From positions 1-64,000 of the forward strand of contig NZ_JBLXDO010000012.1 in the NCBI RefSeq assembly GCF_048263965.1: a stretch of DNA of 64,000 nt, given 5' to 3'. Both the position numbers and the translations under genes were made by a program. This document shows positions 10,001 to 18,250 of the stretch, piece after piece (the stretch's first letter is position 1; every line of letters starts with the position of its first letter). The notes below the pieces were generated by a model. It worked only from the letters and a program-made list of their open reading frames with translations. It had not been told where the DNA came from and searched no databases. This DNA is from Ferrimonas sp048263965 (lineage in GTDB: Bacteria > Pseudomonadota > Gammaproteobacteria > Enterobacterales > Shewanellaceae).

Positions 10001-10156
10001 TCTATCGCCATCCCCATTCTCGGCGGGATGATTCTGGCCACCAGCATCGGCATCGTGCTGGTGCCCCTGTTCTTTGTCACCTGCGCCGGATGGCTGAGAT
10101 CCCGCAACAGGCCGCCAACGCCTGAGCAGGTACAGACAGAGGAGGCACGCCCATGA
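7016..10156 (+). CDS. RND multidrug efflux pump, inner-membrane subunit (AcrB/MexF family)
   Basis: A 1046-residue HAE1-type RND transporter, full length. The ATG at 7016 overlaps the adaptor stop (TGATG). TM1 opens with the family sequence FFVNRPVFASVISIVIVLLG; the proton-relay Asp pair (VVDDAIVVVENVE) falls at residues 408-409, matching D407/D408 of AcrB; the second half repeats the fold with a GMAAKNSILIVEFA segment. It should export drugs, detergents or other amphipathic compounds by proton antiport. The next gene overlaps by four bases (ATGA), completing a self-contained tripartite system. The substrate range cannot be read from sequence. Confidence 0.95.
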   Translation: MAQFFVNRPVFASVISIVIVLLGLVAMFQLPIDQYPYITPPQVKISASYPGATSVTAAESVATPLEQEVNGVPNMIYMSSKSTNSGSTNVTITFDVGTSPDLAAVDVQNATQQAFGSLPIDVQTEGVSVSKEASVELLKLALTSDDERFDEIYLSNYATINITSALKRIPGVGRTRNTGSRSYSMRIWLKPDMMAGYGLTTSDVIGAIKAQNKESPAGTIGTQPNSDQLSLTLPITAAGRLSNVQQFNEIIVRADADGSLIRLRDIARIELGSSAYTLQSQLNGANATIVQVYLLPGANALEVTRKVKETMAELATKFPAGVEWQVFYDASEFIEDSISEVVKTLVEALILVVAVVYLFLQNWRATLIPAIAVPVSLIGTLAAMLAFGFTINTVSLLALVLAIGIVVDDAIVVVENVERLMKEKGLSASAATKVAMKELSGALVATSLVLAAVFVPVSFLAGITGIMYREFAVAITVSVLLSTLVALTLSPALCAILLTAEESKPNALFRWINRVLDSATNRYVSLVGLTQSHAKRSYLAFAIMVGGVYLIMNQLPASFMPDEDQGRFFIDMTLPDGSTVNRTQEVLKKAEQYVMAHPAVAYSFTLAGENRRSGSNQANGQFEVILTPWEQRKGEGYTVKKVMHQLQKDLHQVLEAEFSLYLPSAVPGLGNGSGVEMELQDTSGTNFEGLIENAKELVEQLKRQPEVSRAGLSLQSAIPQLKLSVDEAKAMAIGVTVSDIYSTIKTFTDSSTVNDFNLFGRVYRVKIQAEQEYRQFPDQIKDFYVRSSSGAMVPIGVLAEYDYSVGPASVTHYNMFSSASINVTPAPGYATGDVIKAIERVAKPLLPNTFRYEWSGLTYQEVQSANQTAVAVTLALVFVFLFLAALYESWTIPVAVLLIAPVAMLGAASATMVSGMESNLFFQIAFIALIGMAAKNSILIVEFANQLHQQGRSRVEAALEAAALRFRPILMTSMAFILGVLPLVLSTGPGAVSRQSIAIPILGGMILATSIGIVLVPLFFVTCAGWLRSRNRPPTPEQVQTEEARP

Positions 10157-11553
10157 GACTGCTGCCCCTGACTCTCGCCCTGGCCCTCAGCGGCTGTGCC
10201 GTCGGCCCCGACTATCAGCGCCCGGAGCTGCCGCTGCCGGAGCACTTCGACGCGACACCTGGCGTTGGCGCCCACCTGGGCACCCTGCCCTGGCGCCAGT
10301 TCTTCCTCGATCCACAGCTGCAACAACTGATAGACCAGGCGCTGAAGGACAACCTCAGCCTGGAGATCACCCGCTCCAGGCTTCAGGCAGCCCGGGAACA
10401 GACCACGGTCACCGACGCCGCCCTCTACCCTGAGCTCAGCCTCGGCCTGTCCGCCGAGCGGGAGAGCGACAGCGGACTGACCAGCAGCGATCCGGAGATC
10501 GCCGACACCTTTAACCTGGACGGCATGGTGAGCTGGGAGGTGGATCTCTGGGGCGCCAACCGCCGCCGCAGTGACGCCAGTTACGCCCAGTTGCTCAGCA
10601 GCAAACAGCAATTGAACCTGACCACCCTGAGCCTGGTGAGCGACGTGGCCAGCCGCTACTACGAGTGGCTGGACATCGAGCAGCGCTACCGCATCTCCAA
10701 AGACACCGCCAGAGTCAGATTGGAGGAGTTGAAGCTGGCGCGGTTAAGGAAAGAGAACGGGGTGATCTCCGGACTGGAGGTGCGTCAGGCTGAGGTGGAG
10801 TATCAGTCCGCCCGAACCACCCTGCCCGCTTTGGACTTTGATCGCCACCAGAAGCAGAATCAGCTGAAGCTACTGCTGGGCAGCTACCAGCTGGAGACCC
10901 AGTATCAGATGCCACAAGGGCTGTCCGCCCTGGGGATCACCGACGTGCTGGCCATCGGGGTACCGTCGGACATGCTCAGCCAGCGACCCGATGTGGCGGT
11001 GGCCGAGCAGCAGCTGATCGCCGCCAACGCCTCTCTCGGAGTAGCGGAAGCGGCCCTGTTGCCCAGCTTCACCATCAGCGGCAGCTATGGCATCGAGAGC
11101 GAAAATTTGGGAGACATTCTCGACAGTGAAGGGGTGACCTGGAGTCTGCTTGGTGGCCTCACCCAGCCCCTGTTCAATTCAGGCAAACTCAATGCCCAGA
11201 AACGCATCGCCGCCGAAGAGCTAAGGCAAGCGGAGCTGGCCTACCGGGAAACGGTGCTGACCGCCTACACCGAGGTGAGTGATGCCCTGGCCAGTGTCCG
11301 CCGCGCTCAGAGCGCCATGGAAGCGCAGCAGGAGCTGGTCAACGCCTCACAGGAGTATGTCCGTCTGGCCAGGCTCAGGTACCTGAACGGGGTGGCCACC
11401 TCACTGGATCTGCTGGACGCCCAGCGTCAGCTGTTCAGCGCCCAGCTGGCCCTGAGCCAGCTGCAAAGGGACCAATTGCTGGCCCACATCAACCTCTACC
11501 GCGCCCTGGGGGGCGGCCTGGCCGCCGCCCCGGAGCCCACTCAGGCGGGCTGA
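10153..11553 (+). CDS. RND efflux outer-membrane channel lipoprotein (NodT/OprM family)
   Basis: A 466-residue outer-membrane factor. The signal peptide ends in a lipobox (ALSGCAVGPDYQRPELPLP), and the AVGPDYQRP sequence after the Cys is diagnostic of OprM/NodT lipoproteins. Two repeated OEP domains of alternating coiled-coil helices follow (for example SQRPDVAVAEQQLIAANASLG near 276-296). It forms the trimeric channel-tunnel for the pump encoded just upstream. Its ATG overlaps the pump stop (ATGA). The gene is convergent with the MFS gene and their 3' ends overlap by about 13 bp. Confidence 0.94.
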   Translation: MRLLPLTLALALSGCAVGPDYQRPELPLPEHFDATPGVGAHLGTLPWRQFFLDPQLQQLIDQALKDNLSLEITRSRLQAAREQTTVTDAALYPELSLGLSAERESDSGLTSSDPEIADTFNLDGMVSWEVDLWGANRRRSDASYAQLLSSKQQLNLTTLSLVSDVASRYYEWLDIEQRYRISKDTARVRLEELKLARLRKENGVISGLEVRQAEVEYQSARTTLPALDFDRHQKQNQLKLLLGSYQLETQYQMPQGLSALGITDVLAIGVPSDMLSQRPDVAVAEQQLIAANASLGVAEAALLPSFTISGSYGIESENLGDILDSEGVTWSLLGGLTQPLFNSGKLNAQKRIAAEELRQAELAYRETVLTAYTEVSDALASVRRAQSAMEAQQELVNASQEYVRLARLRYLNGVATSLDLLDAQRQLFSAQLALSQLQRDQLLAHINLYRALGGGLAAAPEPTQAG

Positions 11554-12752
11554 GGCTGCAGCCTGGTGACAGGCCGGGCGTCGATGGGCAGGTGCAGCAG
11601 GGCGGCCGCAAAGGCCAGCACCACGGTGCTCCACCAGATGGGTTCATAGGTGCCGTAGTGGTCGTAGATGCAACCACCGGCCCAGGCCCCCAGGAAACTG
11701 CCCACCTGGTGGGTAAAGAACACCAGCCCATAGAGGGTGGAGAGGTAACGGGCACCGAAAATCTGCCTGACCAGGCCTGAAGTCAGCGGCACGGTGCCCA
11801 GCCAGCAGAAACCGATGGCGGCACCGAACAGCGAGGCGGTGGCATCGGTGACTGGCAGGGTCACGAAGGCGGCAATCACCACGGTGCGCGCCAGGTAAAG
11901 AGCGGTCATCACGTAGCGCTTATCGAAGTGATCCCCCATCAGGCCCCAGAAGTAGGAGCCGAAGATGTTAAAAATCCCCACATAGGCCAGTGCCAGGGCA
12001 GCCACCTGGGCCGACAACCCCTTGTCCGCCAGGTAGCTGGGCAGATGGGTGGCGATGAACATCACGTGAAAGCCGCAGACGAAAAACCCCGCATGGATAA
12101 ACCAGTAACCGCGATGGCGAAACGCCTCTTTCAGGGCCTGTTTCAGGGTCTGGCTGTCCTGGGGTTCGGCCACAGCAGAACCCTCCCCAGAGGCTGGCTT
12201 GATGAAGGAGGCAAAGGCCACCATCAGGGTGCAGGCCACGGCGAACAGCTCCATGGTGACCCGCCAGTCGAAGTGGGTCAGCAACGCTTGGGCGCCGGGG
12301 ATCACCGCAAACATGCCGAAGGAGCCTGCCGCCGTCGTCAGGCCAAACGCCTTGGCCGCGTGCTCGGCGGGCACCGCCCGGGCCACCGCCCCCAGGATGA
12401 TCACATAGCTGGTGGCACTGAGTCCCAGGCCCACCAGCCCCCCCAGGGAGACATAGAGCCAGTCGGGCTGGGTGGTCAGGGCGGTCAGCAACAAGCCCGA
12501 GCCATACGCGATGGCGCCCGCCACAATGATGCGGCTGGGGCCGAATCGGTCTGCCGCCATCCCCACAAAGGGCTGAAAAGCGCCAAACAACAGGTTCTGC
12601 AGGGCGATGGCGAAGGAGAAGAACTCCCGGCCAGTGCCAAAATCCATCACCATCGGAGAGAGGAAGATGCCGAATGACTGGCGAATGCCCAGGCTGATGA
12701 TCAGCACGCCGATGCCCATCCACACCAACAGGGGGAAACGGAAAATACTCAT
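11541..12752 (-). CDS. MFS transporter, monocarboxylate/OFA-like
   Basis: About 403 residues with 12 hydrophobic segments, starting at the ATG at 12752 (MSIFRF then TM1); the upstream extension is His/Thr-rich and belongs to another frame. TM1 carries the sequence LGIRQSFGIF and loop 2-3 has GMAADRFGPSR, the MFS signature. The overall pattern resembles monocarboxylate or oxalate/formate antiporters. It is a few codons downstream of a small His-rich membrane protein gene on the same strand, so the two probably share a transcript. The substrate is unknown. Confidence 0.88.
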   Translation of the reverse strand: MSIFRFPLLVWMGIGVLIISLGIRQSFGIFLSPMVMDFGTGREFFSFAIALQNLLFGAFQPFVGMAADRFGPSRIIVAGAIAYGSGLLLTALTTQPDWLYVSLGGLVGLGLSATSYVIILGAVARAVPAEHAAKAFGLTTAAGSFGMFAVIPGAQALLTHFDWRVTMELFAVACTLMVAFASFIKPASGEGSAVAEPQDSQTLKQALKEAFRHRGYWFIHAGFFVCGFHVMFIATHLPSYLADKGLSAQVAALALAYVGIFNIFGSYFWGLMGDHFDKRYVMTALYLARTVVIAAFVTLPVTDATASLFGAAIGFCWLGTVPLTSGLVRQIFGARYLSTLYGLVFFTHQVGSFLGAWAGGCIYDHYGTYEPIWWSTVVLAFAAALLHLPIDARPVTRLQPQPA

Positions 12753-12774
12753 GGTGACTCTACTCCGGCAATGC

Positions 12775-12954
12775 TCAGTGGTTGTGGTGGTGGTTGGCGT
12801 GATGGCCGCTGCCACCGGTGGAGTGGCACCCTGACCCCATCGCCTGACTGGCAAACGCCTCCAGCAGGGGATCGCACCGGTTTACCACAATCAGCACCAG
12901 GACCAGCACCAGTGCCATCCGCACTAGCTGCATCAGCAGGGATTGAGAGCCCAC
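12775..12954 (-). CDS. Small His-rich single-TM protein upstream of the MFS gene
   Basis: A 59-codon frame starting at GTG 12954 with GAGGTGG upstream, or 52 codons from ATG 12933. It encodes one hydrophobic segment (MALVLVLVLIVV), a short polar linker, then a C-terminal tail GCHSTGGSGHHANHHHNH with two Cys in the protein and many His. The stop lies 22 bases before the MFS ATG, and the frame partly covers the ribosome-site region of that gene. The tail suggests binding of a transition metal (Ni, Co, Zn, Cu). I do not recognise the family; the size and His tail recall CbtB-like proteins, but no CbtA or B12 riboswitch is present. Confidence 0.5.
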   Translation of the reverse strand: MGSQSLLMQLVRMALVLVLVLIVVNRCDPLLEAFASQAMGSGCHSTGGSGHHANHHHNH

Positions 12955-13044
12955 AACACCACCTCGACCAAAAAAGTGGGCAAATTCTACGCCTCGGCGC
13001 AGGGCGGGGCCATAGGGGAAAGGGGTGAAGATTATGCAACTTAA

Positions 13045-13085
13045 TTATGCATCAGACGCATGGTTGCGATGGTGTTAATGCATAA
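13045..13085. promoter_or_regulatory. Inverted repeat upstream of the His-rich protein/MFS pair
   Basis: TTATGCAT at 13045-13052 and its exact inverse ATGCATAA at 13078-13085 are separated by 25 bp, within the A+T-rich promoter region of the minus-strand pair. It could be an operator with spaced half-sites. No trans-factor can be named. Confidence 0.3.
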
Positions 13086-13153
13086 GTAACAACGAGTTAC
13101 CTATCTAACTGAATTTGTTAAAGAGAAGGCTTGGGCCAACAGCTGGGGGCGCC

Positions 13154-14275
13154 TCACTCCAGGCGCAGATCCAGCCACACCAGCCGGTGGTCCGAAGACG
13201 CCCCGCGGCCTTTGACCAGATAGGCAAGTTCACTGGCGGACTCAGGCCAGAACACACCGCCGTTCACCACATCGATGCCCGCCCTGGAGGGCAACAGGTA
13301 ATCCACCCTGGCGCGCCAATCGGCGGTATGACTATGGCCCTGAGGGTTATCCGGTGAGTGCTGGGCGCCCCCCAGGCTGGTGGGCTGCAGATCGCTGTTG
13401 ATCGAAGGGTGGGTCAGCAGCTGCTCGATGGCCCCGGGCAGAGAGCGTCCCTCAACCGGCGAGGCGTTATAGTCGCCGGCAATGACAAAGGCCGCCTGCT
13501 GCGCCAGCCCGCCACTGAGGCCCTGGTCATCCTGCAGATAACCGCTTCGATTGGGGTCCACATAATCTGCCCACAACCGAATCTCATCGAAGTTGCGGGC
13601 AGCATTGCGCCGCTCCGGCCCGTCAAACACCGGCGGTGTCGGATGGGCTGCCAGCAGGTGCAGTCGCCTTCCCTTCACCTGGATCGGCAGGTCCCAATGA
13701 CTCTTGGAGGAGAGCCTGAGCTGGCGCCAGGTCTGCTCGTCATAGAAGGGGGAGCCATCCGGGTGCATGGGCGCCAGGGCGCCTGGCATCTGGTGCCATG
13801 GGAATAATCGGAAGCTGCGCACCGAATGGGTGTCGATGGGAAAACGGGACAGCACCAACATGCCGTACTGCCCCGGATAGTGACCAAAACCCCAGGCGTC
13901 GCCGCCGGTTCCCGAGGCGGTGCCGTCCCCGTCGATGTCCAGGGGGCTGGGCTCACCGCTGTTCACCGGCGCAGTGTAATAGTGGCGGAAGTGGATGGGC
14001 CGCTGACCATTTTGCGACACCGACAGGTAGCGGCGCTGAAACGCCAATGCCCCGCGGCGGGGATCCTTGATGTAATCAAACTCATTGAGCAGCAGGATGT
14101 CGGGCCGCACCCGCTGAATGATCTCGGCAATGTTACGGATCTGGCGATGACGACCGGTGCGCAGCCGCTTCTCCAACGCCCTGGGATCAACGGCCGCCTC
14201 CCGGTGGCGGTAGTTATCCGCCTCCATGCTGACATTGAAAGTCGCCACCCTCAGGGTGGGGGTCTTAGCGCTCAT
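13154..14275 (-). CDS. Endonuclease/exonuclease/phosphatase-family protein
   Basis: About 373 residues from ATG 14275 (MSAKTPTLRVATFNVSMEA). The DNase I-like fold is shown by RVATFNVSME at the start, DILLLNEFDYI (catalytic Glu), VIAGDYNASP (Asp/Asn pair near the middle) and the C-terminal SSDHRLVWLDL (catalytic Asp-His). A long insertion near 110-190 mentions many Asp/Gly residues. Proteins of this type hydrolyse phosphodiesters; marine relatives are often annotated as secreted nucleases or phytase-linked proteins, but no signal peptide is evident here. It is divergent from the ABC-F gene. Confidence 0.85.
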   Translation of the reverse strand: MSAKTPTLRVATFNVSMEADNYRHREAAVDPRALEKRLRTGRHRQIRNIAEIIQRVRPDILLLNEFDYIKDPRRGALAFQRRYLSVSQNGQRPIHFRHYYTAPVNSGEPSPLDIDGDGTASGTGGDAWGFGHYPGQYGMLVLSRFPIDTHSVRSFRLFPWHQMPGALAPMHPDGSPFYDEQTWRQLRLSSKSHWDLPIQVKGRRLHLLAAHPTPPVFDGPERRNAARNFDEIRLWADYVDPNRSGYLQDDQGLSGGLAQQAAFVIAGDYNASPVEGRSLPGAIEQLLTHPSINSDLQPTSLGGAQHSPDNPQGHSHTADWRARVDYLLPSRAGIDVVNGGVFWPESASELAYLVKGRGASSDHRLVWLDLRLE

Positions 14276-14423
14276 AGGGTGGTTTGGCCTGCCGGGAGAA
14301 AACCCAATGGTAACAAAGTGCTGGTAAAACGATACAGCCAGAGAGGTGCAGAAAACTTGCACAATCCCCATGGGACGGGTAACCTGCGGCGTTTTTTTAA
14401 TTTTTCACTGGGAAAGCAGCGCC

Positions 14424-16019
14424 TTGATCATCGCCTCCAACATCACCATGCAGTTCGGGGACAAACCCCTTTTCGAAGACATCAGCGCCAAGTTTGGCGG
14501 CGGTAACCGCTTTGGCCTGATCGGCGCCAACGGTGCCGGTAAGTCCACCTTTATGAAGATCCTCTCCGGCGAGCTGGAGCCATCCGCCGGCAACGTCAGC
14601 CTGGAAGCCAACACCCGCATGGCCAAGCTGGGCCAGGATCAGTGGGCCTTCGAAGAGTACACGGTAATCGACACGGTGATCATGGGCCACCAGGAGATGT
14701 GGAAGGTGAAAGCCGAGCGCGATCGCATCTACAGCCTGCCTGAGATGAGCGAAGAGGAGGGGATGCTGGTTGCCGACCTCGAGGTTCAGTTTGCCGAGAT
14801 GGATGGCTACAGCGCCGAAGCCCGTGCCGGTGAACTGCTGCTGGGTCTGGGCATTCCCGAGGACCAGCACTTTGGCCTGATGAGCGCCGTTGCCCCCGGC
14901 CTGAAGGTACGAGTACTGCTGGCCCAGGTGCTGTTCGCCGACCCCGACATCATGCTGCTGGACGAACCCACCAACAACCTGGACATCCACACCATCCACT
15001 GGCTGGAGGAGGTGCTCAACGGGCGCAACTGCACCATGATCATCATCTCCCACGACCGTCACTTCCTGAACTCGGTGTGCACCCACATGGCGGACATCGA
15101 CTATGGTGAGCTGCGCATGTACCACGGCAACTACGACGAGTACATGACCGCCGCCGAGCAGGCCCGTGAGCGGATGCTGGCAGACAACGCCAAGAAGAAG
15201 GCGCAGATCGCCGAGCTGCAGAGCTTCGTCAGCCGCTTCTCCGCCAACGCTTCTAAGGCGCGCCAGGCCACCTCCCGAGCCAAGCAGATCGACAAGATCC
15301 AGCTGCAGGAGGTGAAAGCCTCCAGCCGCCAATCTCCCTTCATCCGTTTCGAACAGGAGAAGAAACTGTTCCGTAACGCCCTTGAGGTGGAGAAGCTGTC
15401 CCAGGGCTTTGATGACGGCCTGCTGTTTAACAACCTGGAGCTGCGGGTGGAAGTAGGCGAGCGCATCGCCATCATCGGTGAAAACGGCATCGGCAAGTCG
15501 ACCCTGCTCAACACCCTGGTGGGCCGCATGGAACCCAAATCCGGCACCGTGAAGTGGTCTGAAAACCACAACATCGGCTACTACGCCCAGGAGCATGCCG
15601 CCGACTTCGATACCGACCTGAACCTGTTCGACTGGATGGGACAATGGGCCACCGAAGGCGCCGACGAGCAGACCATCCGCTCCTTCCTGGGCCGGATGCT
15701 GTTCTCTCAGAACGAAATCAAGAAATCCACCCGCGTCATCTCAGGGGGGGAGCAGGGGCGGATGCTGTTCGGCAAGCTGATGATGCAAAAGCCCAACATC
15801 CTGGTGATGGATGAGCCCACCAACCACATGGATATGGAGTCCATCGAGGCGCTCAATCTGGCCCTGGAGAATTACGCAGGCACCCTGCTGTTCGTCTCCC
15901 ACGATCGCCAGTTTGTCTCCTCCGTGGCCACCCGCATCATCGAACTGAAGGCGGACGGCATCACCGACTTCCACGGCACCTACGATGAGTACCTGCGCAG
16001 CCAGGGCGTCGAAGGCTAA
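14424..16019 (+). CDS. ybiT: ABC-F ATPase, YbiT-type ribosome-associated protein
   Basis: About 531 residues when started at TTG 14424, which matches the YbiT N-terminus (IIASNITMQFGDKPLFEDIS); an in-frame ATG at 14346 would add 26 unrelated residues. It has two ATP-binding cassettes, with Walker A GANGAGKST near 35-43 and GENGIGKST in the second half, Walker B MLLDEPTNNLD and LVMDEPTNHMD, joined by the charged P-site tRNA interaction linker. There are no membrane segments. ABC-F proteins act on ribosomes stalled in translation. TTG starts are uncommon, and this one may lower expression. A strong hairpin follows the stop. Confidence 0.93.
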   Translation: MIIASNITMQFGDKPLFEDISAKFGGGNRFGLIGANGAGKSTFMKILSGELEPSAGNVSLEANTRMAKLGQDQWAFEEYTVIDTVIMGHQEMWKVKAERDRIYSLPEMSEEEGMLVADLEVQFAEMDGYSAEARAGELLLGLGIPEDQHFGLMSAVAPGLKVRVLLAQVLFADPDIMLLDEPTNNLDIHTIHWLEEVLNGRNCTMIIISHDRHFLNSVCTHMADIDYGELRMYHGNYDEYMTAAEQARERMLADNAKKKAQIAELQSFVSRFSANASKARQATSRAKQIDKIQLQEVKASSRQSPFIRFEQEKKLFRNALEVEKLSQGFDDGLLFNNLELRVEVGERIAIIGENGIGKSTLLNTLVGRMEPKSGTVKWSENHNIGYYAQEHAADFDTDLNLFDWMGQWATEGADEQTIRSFLGRMLFSQNEIKKSTRVISGGEQGRMLFGKLMMQKPNILVMDEPTNHMDMESIEALNLALENYAGTLLFVSHDRQFVSSVATRIIELKADGITDFHGTYDEYLRSQGVEG

Positions 16020-16027
16020 AGACAGCT

Positions 16028-16050
16028 GCCCGGGACGCCTTGTCCCGGGC
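16028..16050 (+). terminator. Hairpin after ybiT
   Basis: Perfect 9-bp stem GCCCGGGAC / GTCCCGGGC with a 5-nt loop, 8 nt past the stop. There is no T-run, so it may be a stabilising 3' hairpin rather than an intrinsic terminator. Confidence 0.5.
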
Positions 16051-16107
16051 AACCCTACCCACCCACTTCGAGCATCGGCCTCAGATCCGACGAATGGCGT
16101 ACCCGCA

Positions 16108-16569
16108 CTATTTTATGGTGTAACTCCGCCCCTCCATGCAAGCCTTGAATGCCCGCTCATACTGGGCCATCTGCCCCTGTTTCTCTGCCTGTTTATCGGC
16201 CTGAGCCTGCTGATTGGCGGCTTCAGCCCTGCGTTTCTTGGCACCGCCTCGCATCACGCCCACCGCAGCGCCGATGGCCGCGCCTTCTCCGGTATCACCC
16301 GCAATAGCACCAACAGCAGCCCCCGCAGCAGCCCCGCCCAAAGCCCCCCGGGCCCTTTCACCACCCGTTTCCGCCTTGGCCGGAGCCGGCTCACTCGCCA
16401 GTTTAACCGGGTCCACGCCGGTGTTGTCGGTCGCCCAAGCCTGGCACTCCATGGTGTCTTGCTTCTGTTGTTCACCACTCTGACCAGCCGCCGGATAGAT
16501 AATGTAATCCTCAGCAAGACCACCGGCAGAGGGAAGGGTCAATATCAAGACCAAAACGATGCGTTTCAT
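16108..16569 (-). CDS. Periplasmic glycine-zipper protein
   Basis: About 153 residues from ATG 16569, preceded by GGAG. It has a cleavable signal peptide (MKRIVLVLILTLPSAGGLAE), a short region with a Cys (TMECQAWATDNTGVDP), then a Gly/Ala zipper (ALGGAAAGAAVGAIAGDTGE and AAIGAAVGVMRGG) typical of small envelope proteins, followed by an Ala/Gln/Lys helix and a second Cys (FKACMEGRSYTIK). The family pairs a conserved ECQAWA-type segment with a glycine zipper; function is unknown, likely in the outer membrane or periplasm. Confidence 0.82.
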   Translation of the reverse strand: MKRIVLVLILTLPSAGGLAEDYIIYPAAGQSGEQQKQDTMECQAWATDNTGVDPVKLASEPAPAKAETGGERARGALGGAAAGAAVGAIAGDTGEGAAIGAAVGVMRGGAKKRRAEAANQQAQADKQAEKQGQMAQYERAFKACMEGRSYTIK

Positions 16570-16792
16570 GATCAGCTCCAAAAATAACCAACGCAATGAA
16601 CAATGATAGCAACCCACTGAATCTGTCCTGAACCTCTATCACATGGGTGTGCTAGGGCATATCGGCCCTCGGCCGACACCCTTCCTGCAAAAGAAAGCCG
16701 CACCACACCACAAATTAAAGCATTGATTTATTGTGATTTTGCACCATGACATACGTCATCTTCCTTACCCCAAAAGCCGATATCCATATCTG

Positions 16793-17722
16793 TCAATTGG
16801 CAGCGGCACATCCTGGCTGACGGGCAGAACAATCCCTCCCCGAGTCGACCAATAGCCCTTGAAGCGCCTGCTTCAGCCAGTTCAGGCCCGGGCCACTTTC
16901 CGCTCCCGGGCGGGTCACCAGATCCACAGGCACCTGCCACGCCTGAGTATCAAACTCCGGCTCAAGGGGCAAAAGCCGGGAGCCAAACACCGGGTCCTGG
17001 GTCAGGTGCTGCGGAATATAGCCCCAGCCGAAGCCACGACTGGCCAGCTCGGCCACCATATAAAAGTTATTGGTGCTCCAGGTATTTGGACTGATGGCGG
17101 GAAAATCCACCATCAGGCTGCCGCCGGTGCCCCCGACCAGGATCTGCCGATGCAGACTCAACTTATCCAGAGTCAGAGGCTTCTCTGCAACCAGGGAGTG
17201 GGAGGGAGACACCACGGCCACAAAGGGGAGACTGCCGATATAGTTGGCATTGAGCTCTGTCGGATAGGGGATCTGGGAAAACATCAGCCCCAGGTGCGCC
17301 CGGCCACTGCCAACCAGCTCGACCACATCCGGGCTGACCGCCGTGAGAAACTCCAGTGAGGTTGAAGGGAAGCGCTCACTGAAACAGGCCAGCACAGACT
17401 CAAGACCCGGCATCATCAAGACTTCATCCAGGGCGATCACCAGCTGGCTCTCCTCCCCCAGGCTCAGGCTTTGGGCACTGCTTTGAAGCCGCTGATGATG
17501 CAGCATCAGCATCTGTGCCTGCTCAAACAGAGCCTGCCCCTGCTCGGTCAGCACCGGCGAGCGACCGCTGCGATCAAACAGGGTGAGGTTCAGGTCTATC
17601 TCCAGGTTGGCAATCCCCTGGCTGACCACAGATTGCGCCTTACCCAGCTTACGCGCTGCCGCAGAGAAAGAGCCCTGCTCCACCGCAGCGATAAACATGC
17701 GTAACTGCTCCAAGGTATACAT
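16793..17722 (-). CDS. LysR-family regulator, probable controller of the PACE exporter
   Basis: 309 residues, normal for LysR. The HTH at about 18-45 reads SFSAAARKLGKAQSVVSQGI, followed by the effector domain. The C-terminus holds a CSARQPGCAA tail with two Cys, unusual but unproven in role. It is divergent from the PACE exporter gene with an 84-bp A+T-rich gap. The pair copies the AceR/AceI plan, in which a LysR protein senses a polyamine or biocide and turns on its exporter. The regulatory link is an inference from layout. Confidence 0.9.
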   Translation of the reverse strand: MYTLEQLRMFIAAVEQGSFSAAARKLGKAQSVVSQGIANLEIDLNLTLFDRSGRSPVLTEQGQALFEQAQMLMLHHQRLQSSAQSLSLGEESQLVIALDEVLMMPGLESVLACFSERFPSTSLEFLTAVSPDVVELVGSGRAHLGLMFSQIPYPTELNANYIGSLPFVAVVSPSHSLVAEKPLTLDKLSLHRQILVGGTGGSLMVDFPAISPNTWSTNNFYMVAELASRGFGWGYIPQHLTQDPVFGSRLLPLEPEFDTQAWQVPVDLVTRPGAESGPGLNWLKQALQGLLVDSGRDCSARQPGCAAAN

Positions 17723-17806
17723 ATCTACAAAACCGATAGCTTATAACTTTTACCTATCATAATAAAAAATAGAATAGGCGCCATAGCCCAATTTCAGGAG
17801 CCCCAT

Positions 17807-18250
17807 ATGTCTACCAAAGAACGCATTCTCCACACCCTGCTGTTCGAAGCCTTCGCCCTGGCGATCATCGTCGGCCTGGTGCCGCTGTTTATGCAGGTGC
17901 AAACCCACACCATCGCTGGCATCTCCATCGCCATGTCACTGATTGCCATGGGGTGGAACTACGCCTACAACCTGATGTTCGACAAGATGTTCGGAGAGGA
18001 TCGTAACGGCCGCTCTGCCCTGGTACGCCTGGGCCATGGGCTGGGTTTTGAGCTGGGCCTGCTGCCCCTGACCCTGCCGGTGCTGATGTGGTCACTGTCC
18101 AAAAGCCTGTGGGAAGTGCTGCTGCTGGATATCGGCTTTATCCTGTTCTTCCTGGTCTACGCCATCGTCTTCAACTGGGGTTACGATAAGACCCGCGCCG
18201 CCTTGATGACCCGAAACATCAACTGCGAAGCTGCTAAAGAAGCAAGTTAA
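17807..18250 (+). CDS. PACE-family efflux transporter
   Basis: 147 residues with four TM segments in two tandem bacterial transmembrane pair domains. The first has ERILHTLLFEAFALAI and the second GHGLGFELGLLPLTLPV; each carries the membrane-embedded Glu typical of AceI-type proton antiporters, and both end in a W-N-x-x-Y/D pattern (WNYAYNLMFDKMFG; FNWGYDKTRA). PACE proteins export chlorhexidine, other biocides and short polyamines. The ATG at 17807 has CAGGAG upstream. It is divergent from a LysR gene. Confidence 0.93.
   Translation: MSTKERILHTLLFEAFALAIIVGLVPLFMQVQTHTIAGISIAMSLIAMGWNYAYNLMFDKMFGEDRNGRSALVRLGHGLGFELGLLPLTLPVLMWSLSKSLWEVLLLDIGFILFFLVYAIVFNWGYDKTRAALMTRNINCEAAKEAS

Noticed and set aside
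12955..13150. B12 riboswitch before the His-rich protein
   Set aside because: Considered because of likeness to CbtB; no B12-box sequence was found in this short region.
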